From Peronospora farinosa (Eukaryota > Oomycota > Peronosporomycetes > Peronosporales > Peronosporaceae), in assembly GCA_947646735.1 (NCBI GenBank), contig CANTFK010000993.1:124001-188000 (forward strand): a stretch of DNA of 64,000 bases. The letters are read 5' to 3'. Position 1 is the first letter of the stretch, and every line of letters starts with the position of its first letter. The notes under the pieces are model-generated. The model saw only the letters and a program-made list of their open reading frames with translations, did no database searches and was not told the origin of the DNA. The position numbers were made by a program, and so were the translations under genes. Shown here in pieces: positions 8,879-20,378 of the stretch.

Positions 8879-10975
8879 TTAAAGCACTGTGTACGCCAAA
8901 TTCGAGGGTACAGAGTCCATTTGGGAGTCAGATCCTCTGCGGATATTAAACATATCGTGGAGCGCTCGAGAGCTCGAGCCAGCAAATTGATGAGTATAGC
9001 TACGTTCCAGCGTCGGACCTCGTACGCGGTTGTTGTTTTCCGGAGTCGCGGTTGTTGGGTAAGATTCAGACACTCTAGGAAGTGTCAGTCGACGGATATT
9101 GGCTTGTCCTGGCGTGTCCAAAGTCACGAAATCGCTCGCTTTTGGATCAGACGCAAAGCTCGGTTGTGGCAGCAAAGGTACTTGACGTGACGTCACTGAC
9201 GCTACACGACTTGCTCTTGCACCGGGCTCGGAAACAGTCCTAGTTCGCTGCAAGAGCGGGTGTTGGCGTCTTTGATAGGCTGAACCATTTTCCGTCGGAG
9301 CTTCATTCTGTCCAAGTGCCAATAGCCGAAGTAGTTGATCGTACTCGACTCTTGTTCCATTGAGTTCAAAAAGCAGCTTGGCAACGCTATTAAAGCGGAA
9401 GCGCGTCAACTTGAAGCCAAAGGCCGTTAGAATGGCACGAAGTTTGTCAATGTCCATCATACCAGTCTGTCGTGGGTCGTAGGCGCGAAGTTCTCTTTGC
9501 AAATCCATGACCTTGTAGTTTCCCTCTTTCAAACACTCTAGCAACGAGGACGCAAACTCTGACCGTAGCTCGACAATCTCGCTGAAATGGTTCACCACCT
9601 CGCCTAACGTATTGGCATCCACACGAAGAATGCTGCAGATGGTCACAAAGTAGCGGAACATTCGTTGTTGAAACACAAAAGTGTTCAAAACCAACGGAAG
9701 AGGAACGATGATTGCGGGAAGCAGCCCAAACTCTTCGTAAATGTCGCTCAAGTCGTACACGGCGCACTGCACAAGCAGAGCGATGAAAAATCCGTTGAGA
9801 ATCAGCATGAACATCACCACAACGTGCCATGCCTTGCGTGAAAAGAATCGGATGTGAATGTCTGGACTTTCAGGCTGCACCCCACTCGGTAGTTTATGCA
9901 GCTTGACACGACCGATTTGACTCAAATTGCGACAGCAAGTAGCCACGAGCTGTAGTCCGACATCTTTCCGAAGCAAAACGTGTCGCGCGGCATTGCGACT
10001 GTCCTCGATCTCTTCAAGTTCTTCTTGTACCTGGTTCATGGTGCTCAGAGCACTGTCAGCCGCTTCACTTTGCCAAGCAGCAGCCTCAGCTTGAGCGATT
10101 TGTTGAAGATTATCAACCAACGTAGTCTCATCGTCACTATAACCAGCAGCTCGCAGTAGCTGGCGAACACAAGAACGGAAGTAGATCATCGCCCCAACGT
10201 GAAGCACGACGAGTCCCCAGGCGAAAACGACGAAAACTTCAACGAGTTCATGACTTTCAGGAAGATCGATGTCCATTTTGTGGAGAGCACTAAAAAAGCC
10301 ACAAAGCATCCAGGCTACAGCTAGTAGAAGAACCCACATGGATGGCTCGACTTCAATCATGTGTGAGATCTGGTGTGCTTGAGCACGACGAAGGTACTTG
10401 GAGAACGGGAAGAGCTGCGGAAGTCCAAAGCGACGAAGAAACAAATGCCGAAGTAGTCGACGTTCGACTGCGTCTTGCTCAACTCCTTTGATCGATTTGC
10501 TCGGCCAACAAAACCATTTCGTTGGTTTCAATTGTGCTGCAGGTGGGTGCGTTTCAGTCGGTGGACGAATGGCATTGACCAAGTCTTGTGCCGTGATTAA
10601 TTCAATGCGATCAGCTTGTTTGTTGTGTTTGCGTAGCTGCAAGAAGACGATGAGTGCTTGCAGAATGAGTGCGAGGGCCAAGATAAAGATGGTGAGGTCA
10701 GCAACTTGGAAAGCCAACATGGTCTTACTGTCAGCGTAGACACCCGGTACTTCCTTGAGTAGTTTCAATCCAAGACTTAGTAACCCAAGCACCATGAGTT
10801 CTCGATACGCTTTTCGAAGCATTTGCTGGTACTTGTCATATCGTGAGAGTTGATGCTCGACCCGATGAAGAGCGGCCTCAAAGAAAACAAGACAGAATGC
10901 CAAGATGCTCAAGTGAACTAGTACCCGCCAAAATTCGACCGCTTTACCGACTTGAAACAGCGATCCGCCTGCCAT
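8879..10975 (-). CDS. MLO-like seven-TM protein with degenerate EF-hand (copy 2)
   Basis: A 698-residue protein starting MAGGSLFQVG, shared with copies 3 and 4. Seven hydrophobic segments are visible (about 13-33, 57-73, 84-112, 212-232, 245-267, 388-412, 420-440). The MLO-like block YRELMVLGLLSLGLKLL sits in TM2 and LPQLFPFSKYLRRAQ precedes TM4. A degenerate EF-hand-like loop (D-P-R-Q-T-G-M-M-D-I-D-K) is near residue 520; Lys replaces the usual Glu at loop position 12, so calcium binding is doubtful. The tail carries a Ser-rich region and S-S-R-A-L-H-D-M-F-N-I near the end, a motif conserved in all copies. It is very similar to copy 3 (34023-36116), including stretches of identical DNA. Confidence 0.78.
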   Translation of the reverse strand: MAGGSLFQVGKAVEFWRVLVHLSILAFCLVFFEAALHRVEHQLSRYDKYQQMLRKAYRELMVLGLLSLGLKLLKEVPGVYADSKTMLAFQVADLTIFILALALILQALIVFLQLRKHNKQADRIELITAQDLVNAIRPPTETHPPAAQLKPTKWFCWPSKSIKGVEQDAVERRLLRHLFLRRFGLPQLFPFSKYLRRAQAHQISHMIEVEPSMWVLLLAVAWMLCGFFSALHKMDIDLPESHELVEVFVVFAWGLVVLHVGAMIYFRSCVRQLLRAAGYSDDETTLVDNLQQIAQAEAAAWQSEAADSALSTMNQVQEELEEIEDSRNAARHVLLRKDVGLQLVATCCRNLSQIGRVKLHKLPSGVQPESPDIHIRFFSRKAWHVVVMFMLILNGFFIALLVQCAVYDLSDIYEEFGLLPAIIVPLPLVLNTFVFQQRMFRYFVTICSILRVDANTLGEVVNHFSEIVELRSEFASSLLECLKEGNYKVMDLQRELRAYDPRQTGMMDIDKLRAILTAFGFKLTRFRFNSVAKLLFELNGTRVEYDQLLRLLALGQNEAPTENGSAYQRRQHPLLQRTRTVSEPGARASRVASVTSRQVPLLPQPSFASDPKASDFVTLDTPGQANIRRLTLPRVSESYPTTATPENNNRVRGPTLERSYTHQFAGSSSRALHDMFNIRRGSDSQMDSVPSNLAYTVL

Positions 10976-11351
10976 GTTGTTGATTCGAATATGAGACCGT
11001 CCTTCCTTGATGTAACGTGTTGGTCAGTAAAGAATGGCCGGACGTTGGTAGCTTGTTCTTCTTCTCGCAGTGTCGTCAAATGTATCGTCACACCAGCTGT
11101 GGTCTGTCGGTCTGGTCTACCTCTGTTTCGTAGTCCTGGTTAAAGATAGACACGAACAAGTGCACTGGAATTTTTCAAAGGGATCTCACCCGTGTGCTCT
11201 GCAATAGGCTGCCAAAGGATGTGACGTACAACCACGTACGTGGTAGAACGGCTTGACGACTCACTCGATGGGAAGGACGATTGAAGGAATCTCGCATCTC
11301 CGACTCGATTCGCGTTAAAAGACGGACGGTTGTGACGTCGCTCTTCCCACA
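10976..11351. other. intergenic / upstream region of MLO-like copy 2
   Basis: No coding region is supported. The stretch should hold the promoter of the MLO-like gene on the minus strand. Confidence 0.45.
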
Positions 11352-11865
11352 ATGGAACGCACGCCACCAAAAGACAAAGATGGGGTCACTGTCTACATGC
11401 TTAATGAGTCTCTACAAGGGACAACAGGTAAAGACATTACGGTTTTGCAATGGAAGAAGGAGGTATCGAGTTATTGAATTGGATGTGTCTAGATAGTTAT
11501 TGCAGTCGCATGATGGAAATTCTAGCGGTCGAAAGACTTTTGTTGATGGCAGGAAGGGCGAACGACAAGACCGGTGTGCCTATCGATTCGACCGTAGCAA
11601 CCACATTCTTCAGCATCCATTGGGATCGTTAGCAGCACTTTGTCACAATCAGAGCAACGCCACGTTGTCTTTTACATGGGCATACAAAAAACTCTTGCAG
11701 CCTTTCGACGGAAAAATTTACAGCGTTGATGGTATATTTTGCACCTGCATGTGCTCCGTCACACGGTGCGTGAGGCAGTACTTCGTGACCTCAGTCGACA
11801 TGCCCGATGGCAATCGAGTGCTAATTATCTTATTTAACTTTGTTGGCTCGACAGTTATTCAGTGA
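11352..11865 (+). CDS. possible small two-exon gene of unknown function
   Basis: An ATG at 11352 opens 37 codons ending at a GTATCG donor (11463). An acceptor TATTGCAG ends at 11505, and from there the frame runs to TGA at 11865, giving about 156 residues. The join is in phase, and the second exon has mixed, globular-looking composition with several Cys. Against it, the 43-nt intron would be unusually short, no family is recognised, and codon quality is mediocre. It could be a gene relic. It ends directly at a large hairpin. Confidence 0.28.
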
Positions 11866-11906
11866 TATGTTTTGGAATTAGCTGTCGAGCCAGCAAGTCA
11901 AAGTTA
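11835..11906. repeat. imperfect inverted repeat (hairpin), about 25-bp arms
   Basis: The left arm contains ttggctcgacag and the right arm ctgtcgagccag, flanked on both sides by aactttg / caaagtt. The pairing extends over about 25 bp with a few mismatches and a loop near 15 nt. It overlaps the 3' end of the doubtful ORF before it. It may be a 3'-end structure or a short foldback element. Confidence 0.6.
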
Positions 11907-12341
11907 GCGCTTTATCATATCTTAAACTTGGCTATAAACTTACTAATAATGTAGGCAGTATCGTCTTGTGAGGTCAATACGCATGGTATAATATACACAC
12001 AAGATCGAGGTGGGAGATACTATATGCTTGGTATAAAGTTCAGCTGTATTGAATGGCTTGATGGTTGGTTAGACATTATGTACCTGTACAATCCTCTTCG
12101 GTTACCGATGGTCGCACGCGTAACGAGCAGTGTATGATAAAAGACACGAGCAAACCGGTACGAAACATGGTGGTACTTTGTAAAAAGTACCCCACTTTAT
12201 GTGACTAAAAGAAGGTTACATAGGAAGTAACTCAATCCTAAAACCTTGTACGACCGTGACGTACCGGTACCGTACGTACTGGTATCATAAAGGCTCTCCT
12301 TAATTAAGGATTCGACTTTATTCCAGCTCAGATCCTTCCGA

Positions 12342-13807
12342 ATGCTGTCTCTGCTACTGGTGCTTTATGCGGTTTGGCTGTTTCTAGCCGGTCATTTCAC
12401 TCAAGCCACGGATGATCCATATACGATTATCAATCGTATCGATGAGGGGGATTCGGTCATCGCAGTCGTACATTATAATGGAATTCTCTTTTTATTGTAC
12501 GACCAAACGATAATCGGAGCTGAATTCAACGACCCGGAGATACGTAATCAAGCGGCTTTTCCAGGCTTTGCTATTATGCAATGTGCTGCTTATTTACACG
12601 AGAAACCTACTCGAGCAATGCAAATTGGACTCGGCATTGGAACGATTCCCAGTTTTTTACGCAAAATGGATATCCCAACAGGTTTGAAACGGTTTTAAAT
12701 TTCTAAAATTTGATAAACTAGAAAAGGTTTTTATTTTAGAATTTTGTACTGCAGATGTGGTGGAAATTAGTGAAGCGGTTGTAAATCAAGCAACGGACTA
12801 TTTCCAGTATCAATTATGCCAAGAAGAAGAGAAGAATCAAGAGTTTGAAGAAGAAAAAGAAGAAGAAGAAGAAGAGTTTGAAGATGAAGAAGAAGAAGAA
12901 GAAGAGTGTTTTAATGGACGGACGTTTGTAATGGATGGATTGAAATTCATAGCGAGTAAACCAGTGGATCTTGGGATCCAAACGGATGACAATCAACAGC
13001 CCTACGATCTCGTTATTGTGGACGTCTACACGGGCTCGAATCCTTTTGAATTTTTTGTTCGGGAAGAAATGCTGCGTATTCGTGACAATTGGTTGAGACA
13101 AGAGGGAGTTTTGGTCATGAATTTTGTTGGATACATGCAAGGGTTTCGTACTGCCGCTCCTAAATCCATCTATCGGACGCTACAGAGTGTGTTTAAATAC
13201 GTGAAAAGTTTTCGGGAAATGGAAGACGAGCCGGATGAGACGGAAGCAGCAAACATTGTTTTCTATGCTTCGGACAAACCTTTCAGCTTTGATCTACCGA
13301 CCACGCAAATGTACGAGAATCCTGAAAGAAATACTTACTACAGGGTAAGCACGTGGTTTGTGCTGTTGCTTTTTTTGTATTGTTTCATGTCCAGAACCTG
13401 GAACCTAATGCTGCTGTCATTTGTTTCGTAGGTGGTCAAACACTTTCCGGAATGGGAGGTATCGGGGTTGTCGACTTTTCTTGTTCTTGCTGCTCTACAG
13501 CAACTGACTTGCGTTTTCATGAGGTTTGCCGTAGATTTTTACCGAGCTAAAGGCTGAAGTGGAAGTCGCAATTCATCAGGAGAATGACGATGAAGACGTG
13601 CGCTTTGTGGAGAACGATGAAAAGTCCACGACTGATGGTCGCACTGCTGCGATACGCGTGCTAACTGAGGCTGATCACGGCCAGGAAGATTTCCGTGAGA
13701 TTCACACTGACACGCAGGCCCATATGCGTGAGCGTGTTCTGGACCAATTTCCTTCAGCACTTTGGGAGGACCTCAAGCAGAAGCCAGACAGCACCACTAG
13801 CGAGTAG
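12342..13807 (+). CDS. secreted spermidine-synthase-like protein with poly-Glu insert, four exons
   Basis: The Rossmann methyltransferase/aminopropyltransferase fold is shown by MQIGLGIGTIPSFL near 90, the acidic strand VVEIS near 120 and YDLVIVDVYTG near 195, the usual pattern of spermidine synthase relatives. The N-terminus (LSLLLVLYAVWLFLAG) looks like a signal peptide. Between the VVEIS strand and the next strand lies an almost pure Glu run (about 12840-12905). Proposed exons are 12342-12681, 12740-13344, 13432-13458 and 13535-13807, with introns of 58, 87 and 76 nt, all GT-AG and in phase, giving 414 residues. An alternative second acceptor at 12754 removes five residues. If the third intron is not spliced, the protein ends at 13557 with a hydrophobic tail. 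Whether it makes polyamines is unknown. Confidence 0.8.
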
Positions 13808-13905
13808 ATGTTACTTGCAGAGGTGAGACCGACCTGCATTGCTAGATTGTACGCGGTGTACATCATAAAACATTTGAATGTAAGTTGTTCGGCTTGCCAA
13901 CTCAA

Positions 13906-16900
13906 TTACCATCGTCGCTGCTTCTTCCAAGCAACGGCGCTTGGACTATCCGGTTCGCATTCATAGACCATCTCCTCTTCTTCGTCCTCCTCTTCGTCTT
14001 CTGTACTAGCAACTTCGATATCCTGGCTAGTCACAATGTTTTGAACAAACTGCACCTCCGTCGCTGGCAGCTCCAGGTAAGCGCCCAGCTCATGTGCCTC
14101 ATGTTGCAGACGGCGTGCTTTTTCAACATTCCACTCTTCAACTTCAAGTGTCTTTGTCGCACGTAACCATTGAGCTGCCTTATTCACTCGTTCTGCGATC
14201 GTTAGCTGCATGAGTCGATATTCCTCACGAGGAAATGCAAAACCAGGCTCTTGTCTCTTCACGTCTTGCAGCAGAGCAGCCAGGTGTGCATACTTTGGAG
14301 CTCGATTATTAGCGCCTAAAACAAGTTCACATGCTCGCAAACACCAGTGCACAGCCCCTAATCGAGCTTGCGCCATCTCTAGCCCAACTTCCAGACTTGT
14401 CAGGCGCTCCATAAGCTGAATGACAGCAGCTTCCTGGATCTGCATGTAGTTCGGCGTGGCAAACACACTGGGTGAAAACTCTCGCAACGCAAATTTTTGG
14501 GCGAATTTGTTGACTTCACGTTCGACCTCCTTCACAGCCTGCACGTAAGCGATGAGCTCGTGTGCTCCTGGAGGACACGCCACCAATTGGGTCTTCAGTT
14601 GCGTCAAAAAACTCTCCACTCTAGCGAGCGCCGGTCGTCTTCCCAAACAGTCACGACGCAACAGCTTCTTGTTCAGGTAATAGAGATTCTGTCGTCGCGA
14701 ACAACGTGGACAGCGGAATGCATCGATACGATCAAGCTCATGCGGCATAAGGTCCACGCACGCTGCATGGTACCATTCATCGCAAAAGTCACAGCAGATC
14801 ATGGGCGCTTGGTCGACACCACGGCAGACGCAGAAAATCTGTGGTGGTTCATTATCCCTTGAGTTATGGCTCGCACGTTTTCGTGGAAGAGGACGGCAGG
14901 TCGCACAAAGGAAAACGTCCTTTGAATGATGAGGGATTAGCTCCGGCACACACTGGGGGTGGAAGTAGAGATGACAACGTTGGCAAGTCACGACCTGAGC
15001 TCGCTCACTAAGTACCTGTTCACAAACGCAGTGCAACTGCGAATGCACACGCAAAGCCTGGCTTGGAGTCTGTGAGAGTTGCTGTTGCACCTTGCCCAGC
15101 GATGTTTGCAAGAACTGACTCAGTGGCAAATGGCTATTCGATGGACGCAGAAACAACGCGTGAACGGCGTCGTACCATCGACGGCAGTCTTGCATACGTG
15201 AGTGCACTTGTCGACGCAGTAGAGACGCACTAGGCACAAAATGTTCGTCGGCTTGAGCGTATAAGCTTTCTACCTCACAAAGTGAAGGTCGCTCCTCAAT
15301 CGACCTGTAACTTGGAGAAGCTCCAGCAGATCCAGAAACGACAACCATAATTTGTTGGGCGCGATGTTCCCATAACTTGCATTTCTCAAGTCGCTTTTCC
15401 AGTTCCTCTGCATTCTCGGGAGGAACAGGTAAGGCCCTCGCACGCCGAAGCAGAGCCTTCAATTCTTCCGTGCTTTTTGAGCGATCACTTAGCGCTTCAT
15501 TCACCTCTGCTGCCTCAGCTTGAGTTGCTGCAAACAGCTTCTGCAATACCACAGCATTTGCAATATACAGGTCTGGACCGCACAATTCACTTACCTCATG
15601 CAACACTCGTTCAACTTGTACTTGCGTCGGTGCACCCATGGCGTTGCTCCCTTGAGACCTCTCCACAATAGTGGCAGATAGGACATTCACCTTGCAAAGC
15701 ACTTCTAAGTACCGCTCTGCACTTGCAAGTTGACTGCGTAGGCTGCCAGCAGCATCGTCTTCTTTCTTTGCACGCAGGCGATTATTCACATCAGCGATGG
15801 CCGTAGAAAGCTTTCCGAAGCGCACAATGCCGTGAAGCAAGATGTTAGGAGCGCCCATCAACTGAACAATCGACGCAGGATCGGTGAGCGAAGCTCTAGG
15901 TCGAGTTTTCTTCGTGTCCTCATCGCGAGAGATTTCGTTTACTAATCTAAGCATCGTGATAGCGTGATTTCGAATTCCACGCCACTCATTTACAACGTCC
16001 TGAATCTTTCCAACTGTTGCAGGCTCAACAAGCAATTTCTCTGCGTCCAGCAACAGTGACTCAAACTCGCCAAGTGTGAGATACACCTGCTGTTGTGGCT
16101 CGAACGCGATAAGTAGCCGGTCAGCTCGACAGTCCCATTGCTTAGCGCTAGCAATCGCAAACTCCAATGAATCCAAACGTTTTTGGTTTGCACCACCACA
16201 CGATTTGCCACGCGATAGCAATCGCTTCAAGTCAAGTACTGTTATCTTCGTACCAGGAGAATGGTCGCCTTGTCCTCTTGCATGCTGCATCACTGTGTCA
16301 AACTCGCTGTTCCATTCTCGGACATTATCCAGCCGTCTTCGCACGCTACTAATCATTTCTTCGAGTCGCGTAGCCTCGTTGCGGTATAAGTACACAAAGT
16401 TATTTGGATCCCCGCACTTGCACATTGTCGGATAGTGCTCCAAACAGCCAACGGTAGAGTCACTGCTACTTCCATGCGGTGGGCGGCATCTAGTACACAC
16501 TACGGCTTGAAGATAGCAGTACTGCTTACAAGTTACGCAGCGAAGACCTTGACTTTTGCCCGAACGACCTGCCCACAGTACCATCCTAGTAGAGCGCATT
16601 GATGTATCAGAAGTTTCCATCATCTTGGACCCTCTGGTGCTCTGTGCTGAAATGCTACCTCCCATCTTTGAAGGTCTGTTGCACGCTCGAGCCACCATAT
16701 TCCGCCTCGTCGAGGACGTTGACGAGATTTCAGGGTCAGTTGTACCAACAGTTCCTCGATATTCATCCTTCTCGAAATCGGCAATGAGCTCGCGCTTTAG
16801 CACATGCATCTTACTGTTTGTGTCTCCAACGCGCCGCTGGAACTCGAGATAATCCTGCAACAGCTGCTCTACCGCTGGCAGCAAGAACGATTCAGTGTGC

Positions 16901-19619
16901 TCAAAGTCAAAACTGCTGCTGTCCACGAGAGTTTCAGCTAGAGTCCACACAAGTGCGTCATGGCAAAACACAGGAAGCTTTCGGAACTCTCGATACTTTC
17001 GTAAAGACTTTGCACCCCATGGCAACCAGTCTATCGTGGCAAAATTAACTGCTTCAGCACAGTTAAACCCAGTGTTGAAGCCGGCGTGGTATGCCGACGG
17101 AAACGTGACAATGAACTCATTCGGGCGGTGCGTAGCACGGTATACGGGAACGCCATGCTCGCGCAAAGTTTTGGGTGAGAACATCGTAACCAGTTGCATA
17201 TGCAAATCTGGTTGACTCCCAAAAAGCTCTGGTGTGAGTTCCTTCATCGTACGTTCAAATTGCTCAGCGCTGGCACACGGAATACCGTACCACGTCTTCG
17301 GTGCACCGCAGTGCAAATAGCTCGTACTGTAGAAATTGTGATCCTCCACGTGCCAACAAAAAGTGGAGAAGCACATTCCTGCATACAACCACGGGATCAT
17401 AACACCTTTAATGTCCTCGTCCAAGTGCTGAAGCACGGAGCCAGGCAGCTTAGGCATATTGTTCAAGTTCCAGTCATCCTGCGCGTACTGCTGCAGCAAG
17501 TCCTCCAGCGACTGAATAGAGTCGACATTTTGATTCTCCCCTCCAGCACTCGTTGACAGATTCTCACGTAGCCCATGCGAGAAGAACTCGCTGAGCTGAC
17601 GAATGTAGTCACTCTTTGCCTTAGTCGTCAGATTTTTCCAGCGCTTGGATACTGTACGCAAATTCTTTGTGTATAGATCCAAGCGAGGAAATCCGCTTCC
17701 ATTGGAACCAGTATCGACATCGCTGCCGTATTGCACTTCAAGTCGCTGCTCGTGGACGGGAATACTCAACAATTTCCAGTACTCAGTTTCTAATTGTCGG
17801 TCACTAATCGCTTCGTCCGGGTCGACATCGGATGACAACGAGAAATACTTCCTTTTCCATGCATCCGCACGTTCTTTGTAGTCTGCCATGCTGATCTCTG
17901 CTCCCATATCAAATCCAAACTTGGGGTTCGTCTTGCGTTTATCTGGGTTCGTTGCATCTTTTACACATGCTTTGCAATACCAGTCACCGGTGGGCACTGC
18001 GGCCAACGGCTTTTCCAAACAAAAGAGATGCTGTCCACTGTTGCAACGATCACATAGCAGCATTCTGTCCCAGCAATCGCCACGCAAACAAACCTGACAG
18101 ATCTCGCTATTATACGCAAGCTCAGCAGCGCCTGCGTCCCAACCATTGGCGATAAGGATCTCCATAGTGGACATCTCAATATCGTCGTTTGAACCATCCT
18201 CCATGTAACGTACTACAACGTGTGGCTTCTTACCACTAAAGATACGTTTCACCTCCGCTAGCACTGCTCCTGCATCAGGGAAGAACCGGTAGAACTTTTG
18301 TCCAACACAAATTTCTGGAGCACTAAGTCTCACGTTGCGGGTGTCCGACGGTTTCAGTGATTCAGGCTCAAGGTTGCGCTGCTGAATCTTTCGCTTATGG
18401 TCTTGTTGTCCATTTCCATCTTCCGGGGAAATAATTGGGCGGGTGTCATTCTCTTCGCTGCTCGTGTGCTCGCCCTCTGAAAACAGTGTACGCTTCACGC
18501 GCAAATCATCTTTTTCTGTTTCAACCTCGTATCGATTTGTAGATACGGAACGCTTTGATCCACTAAGAGTTCGAGCCCTAGATGATGGAGTCGCTTTGGT
18601 ATCACTACAACCACTTGTTCCGGAAGGTGTGGCTTGTATCTCTTCAATCTTCACCTTTTCCTTGGTCACTGTTATGTCATCATTACTATAATTGTTCTCT
18701 TTGGCTTGCTGTTCCTTCTCAAACGCGAGCAATGTCGTCTCATAATGTCTCTTATAAATGTGACACAACTCTTCCGACGGTTCACTTGCTGATTTAGTAC
18801 GACCCACTCGTCGTACGACGTGCCTCCATTGGTCATTTGCACACACTGCATCAAATCCTTTGAGTAAAATCACCGTCTTATACAGCGAATGTAAATTAAC
18901 TAATTGACCATCAGCACGTGGTAATTCCTTCATCGGTTCACCTCGTTGGTATAAAAAAAGCCGAAGTGCTTCGACAAATTGACCTTCAACTCTTGAATGA
19001 CCTTCAATACAATTGAGTTGCTGGACACGTGTTCGAAACCGAAACGTTTTTTCATTGATAGCAAAAGGTGGTCGCCAACCTTTTGGTGGTACAATTTTAC
19101 AAATACCCGCTTGCATTCCAATATGACGAATACTATGGACAAAGAAACACACGAGAAAATAAAATACCATGTCAGTAATTTATGATTAGTACTTTTTGTC
19201 TACTAGTGAAGATAAGTTTTCATATCGACTCCAATCACTGTCTTTCAAGAGTAGATAAACTCGAAAGTGGGATGGATAGTAAAATACATTCCAAGAACCT
19301 TCCATAGTCATCTCTTCGTGACCAAAAAATGACGTGTACGTCTCTTTACTAATTGACTTACAAATAAAAGTTCATCATGTACATTGCAGCTATTGTAACA
19401 GCTTTCGAACCTTTTCAAGTTACTAGAATAGCTGCAATTGTAGCTTCAACGTCGATTGAAATGGCCACGAAGAGGTGAAATAGACCAAATGTGAAATAAA
19501 TTACCGCACCTGGAAATATATTTCAACGGGTGCTTGAACTCCTTAGCTGTAGGATAAAAAACTGGACAGGGTGGACATATGTAGCCATCGGTGTTTGTCA
19601 CGGTAGGGTCCCAGTTCAT
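13906..19619 (-). CDS. KDM5: KDM5/JARID1-type histone H3K4 demethylase, two exons
   Basis: Rebuilt as about 1778 residues from exon 1 (19510-19619) and exon 2 (13906-19132), with a 377-nt intron. Domains in order: JmjN (CPVFYPTAKEFKHPLKYI in exon 1, continuing as GICKIVPP in exon 2), ARID about 80-205, a Tudor/Agenet-like segment near 300-365, PHD1 near 382-430, JmjC about 580-755 with the Fe(II) triad H-x-E in WHVEDH and the later His in AYHAGFN, a C5HC2 zinc finger near 900-950, a long PLU-1-like helical region, and two more PHD fingers near 1405 and 1470. An acidic tail ends the protein. Without exon 1 the JmjN half is lost, which decided the start. It should remove methyl groups from histone H3 lysine 4 in the nucleus using 2-oxoglutarate and O2. 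It converges with the gene at 12342-13807 (98 bp between stops). Confidence 0.95.
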
Positions 19620-20378
19620 TGTCGATAACTTGTGCGTGAGAGTCGTAGAATAACGTTGTAAACTTGTTCCTTATAACGACGGCGAATATACGAGAGTGCG
19701 GCTCAAAAGACGCTGTCTATACTGTCTAGCAGACTAATTTTTCTACCTGAATTTGTAAATTCTCACAAATAGTTTCAGTAGGTGATAAGGTCGTGTTATA
19801 TATTTTTCTTACACATTTCTCCTATTGTCAATACCGGTTTTAGTGTTACAAAACACGGCAACGACGAGGCTGGTGTGGTAATTTATAATCGAATATTGCA
19901 GCAGCGACCTATTTTAGTACTACTGAGTGAAGACTATCAAGCCAGCAGCTGGTTTGTACAGTATCTACTAAAGTAGGTTCCGTATTCAAATACACTGCTA
20001 TACTATATGAGACATGCTTCTCTTGAAAGTATAAGAATATAAAGGTTAACGCGTATGCGAATATATTAGCGACGACGGCTTCTTTCTCGAGATCTAGAGC
20101 GTTTCGAGCTCTAAAACGTAGCAATCCGATACTCCTGTGTCTAATCTACGTGTTCGTATTGTTTTGATGCATAGAAGACGTTTCCACGCATCACACACGT
20201 CGCACCGAAGCTATTTCTCCACGTGCGGCACGTTGACGTAATTTATGCTTGATGATAGTGGTCGTAAATTAAGACGGTGTATGCATAAAACATCCGATTT
20301 TTGACATTTATCGGTACAAAAATGACAGAAAATCCTTTTTAACCGACTTTATGGATTAAATAGGACCTACTATATAGA
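19620..20378. other. intergenic, upstream of KDM5
   Basis: No ATG-started ORF with recognisable content. The KDM5 promoter should lie near 19620-19800. The rest is AT-rich and unremarkable. Confidence 0.5.

Noticed and set aside
19381..19420. GGTTCGA-like T-arm on the minus strand, possible tRNA
   Set aside because: The bases flanking the loop do not pair, and no acceptor stem or anticodon arm can be drawn around it.
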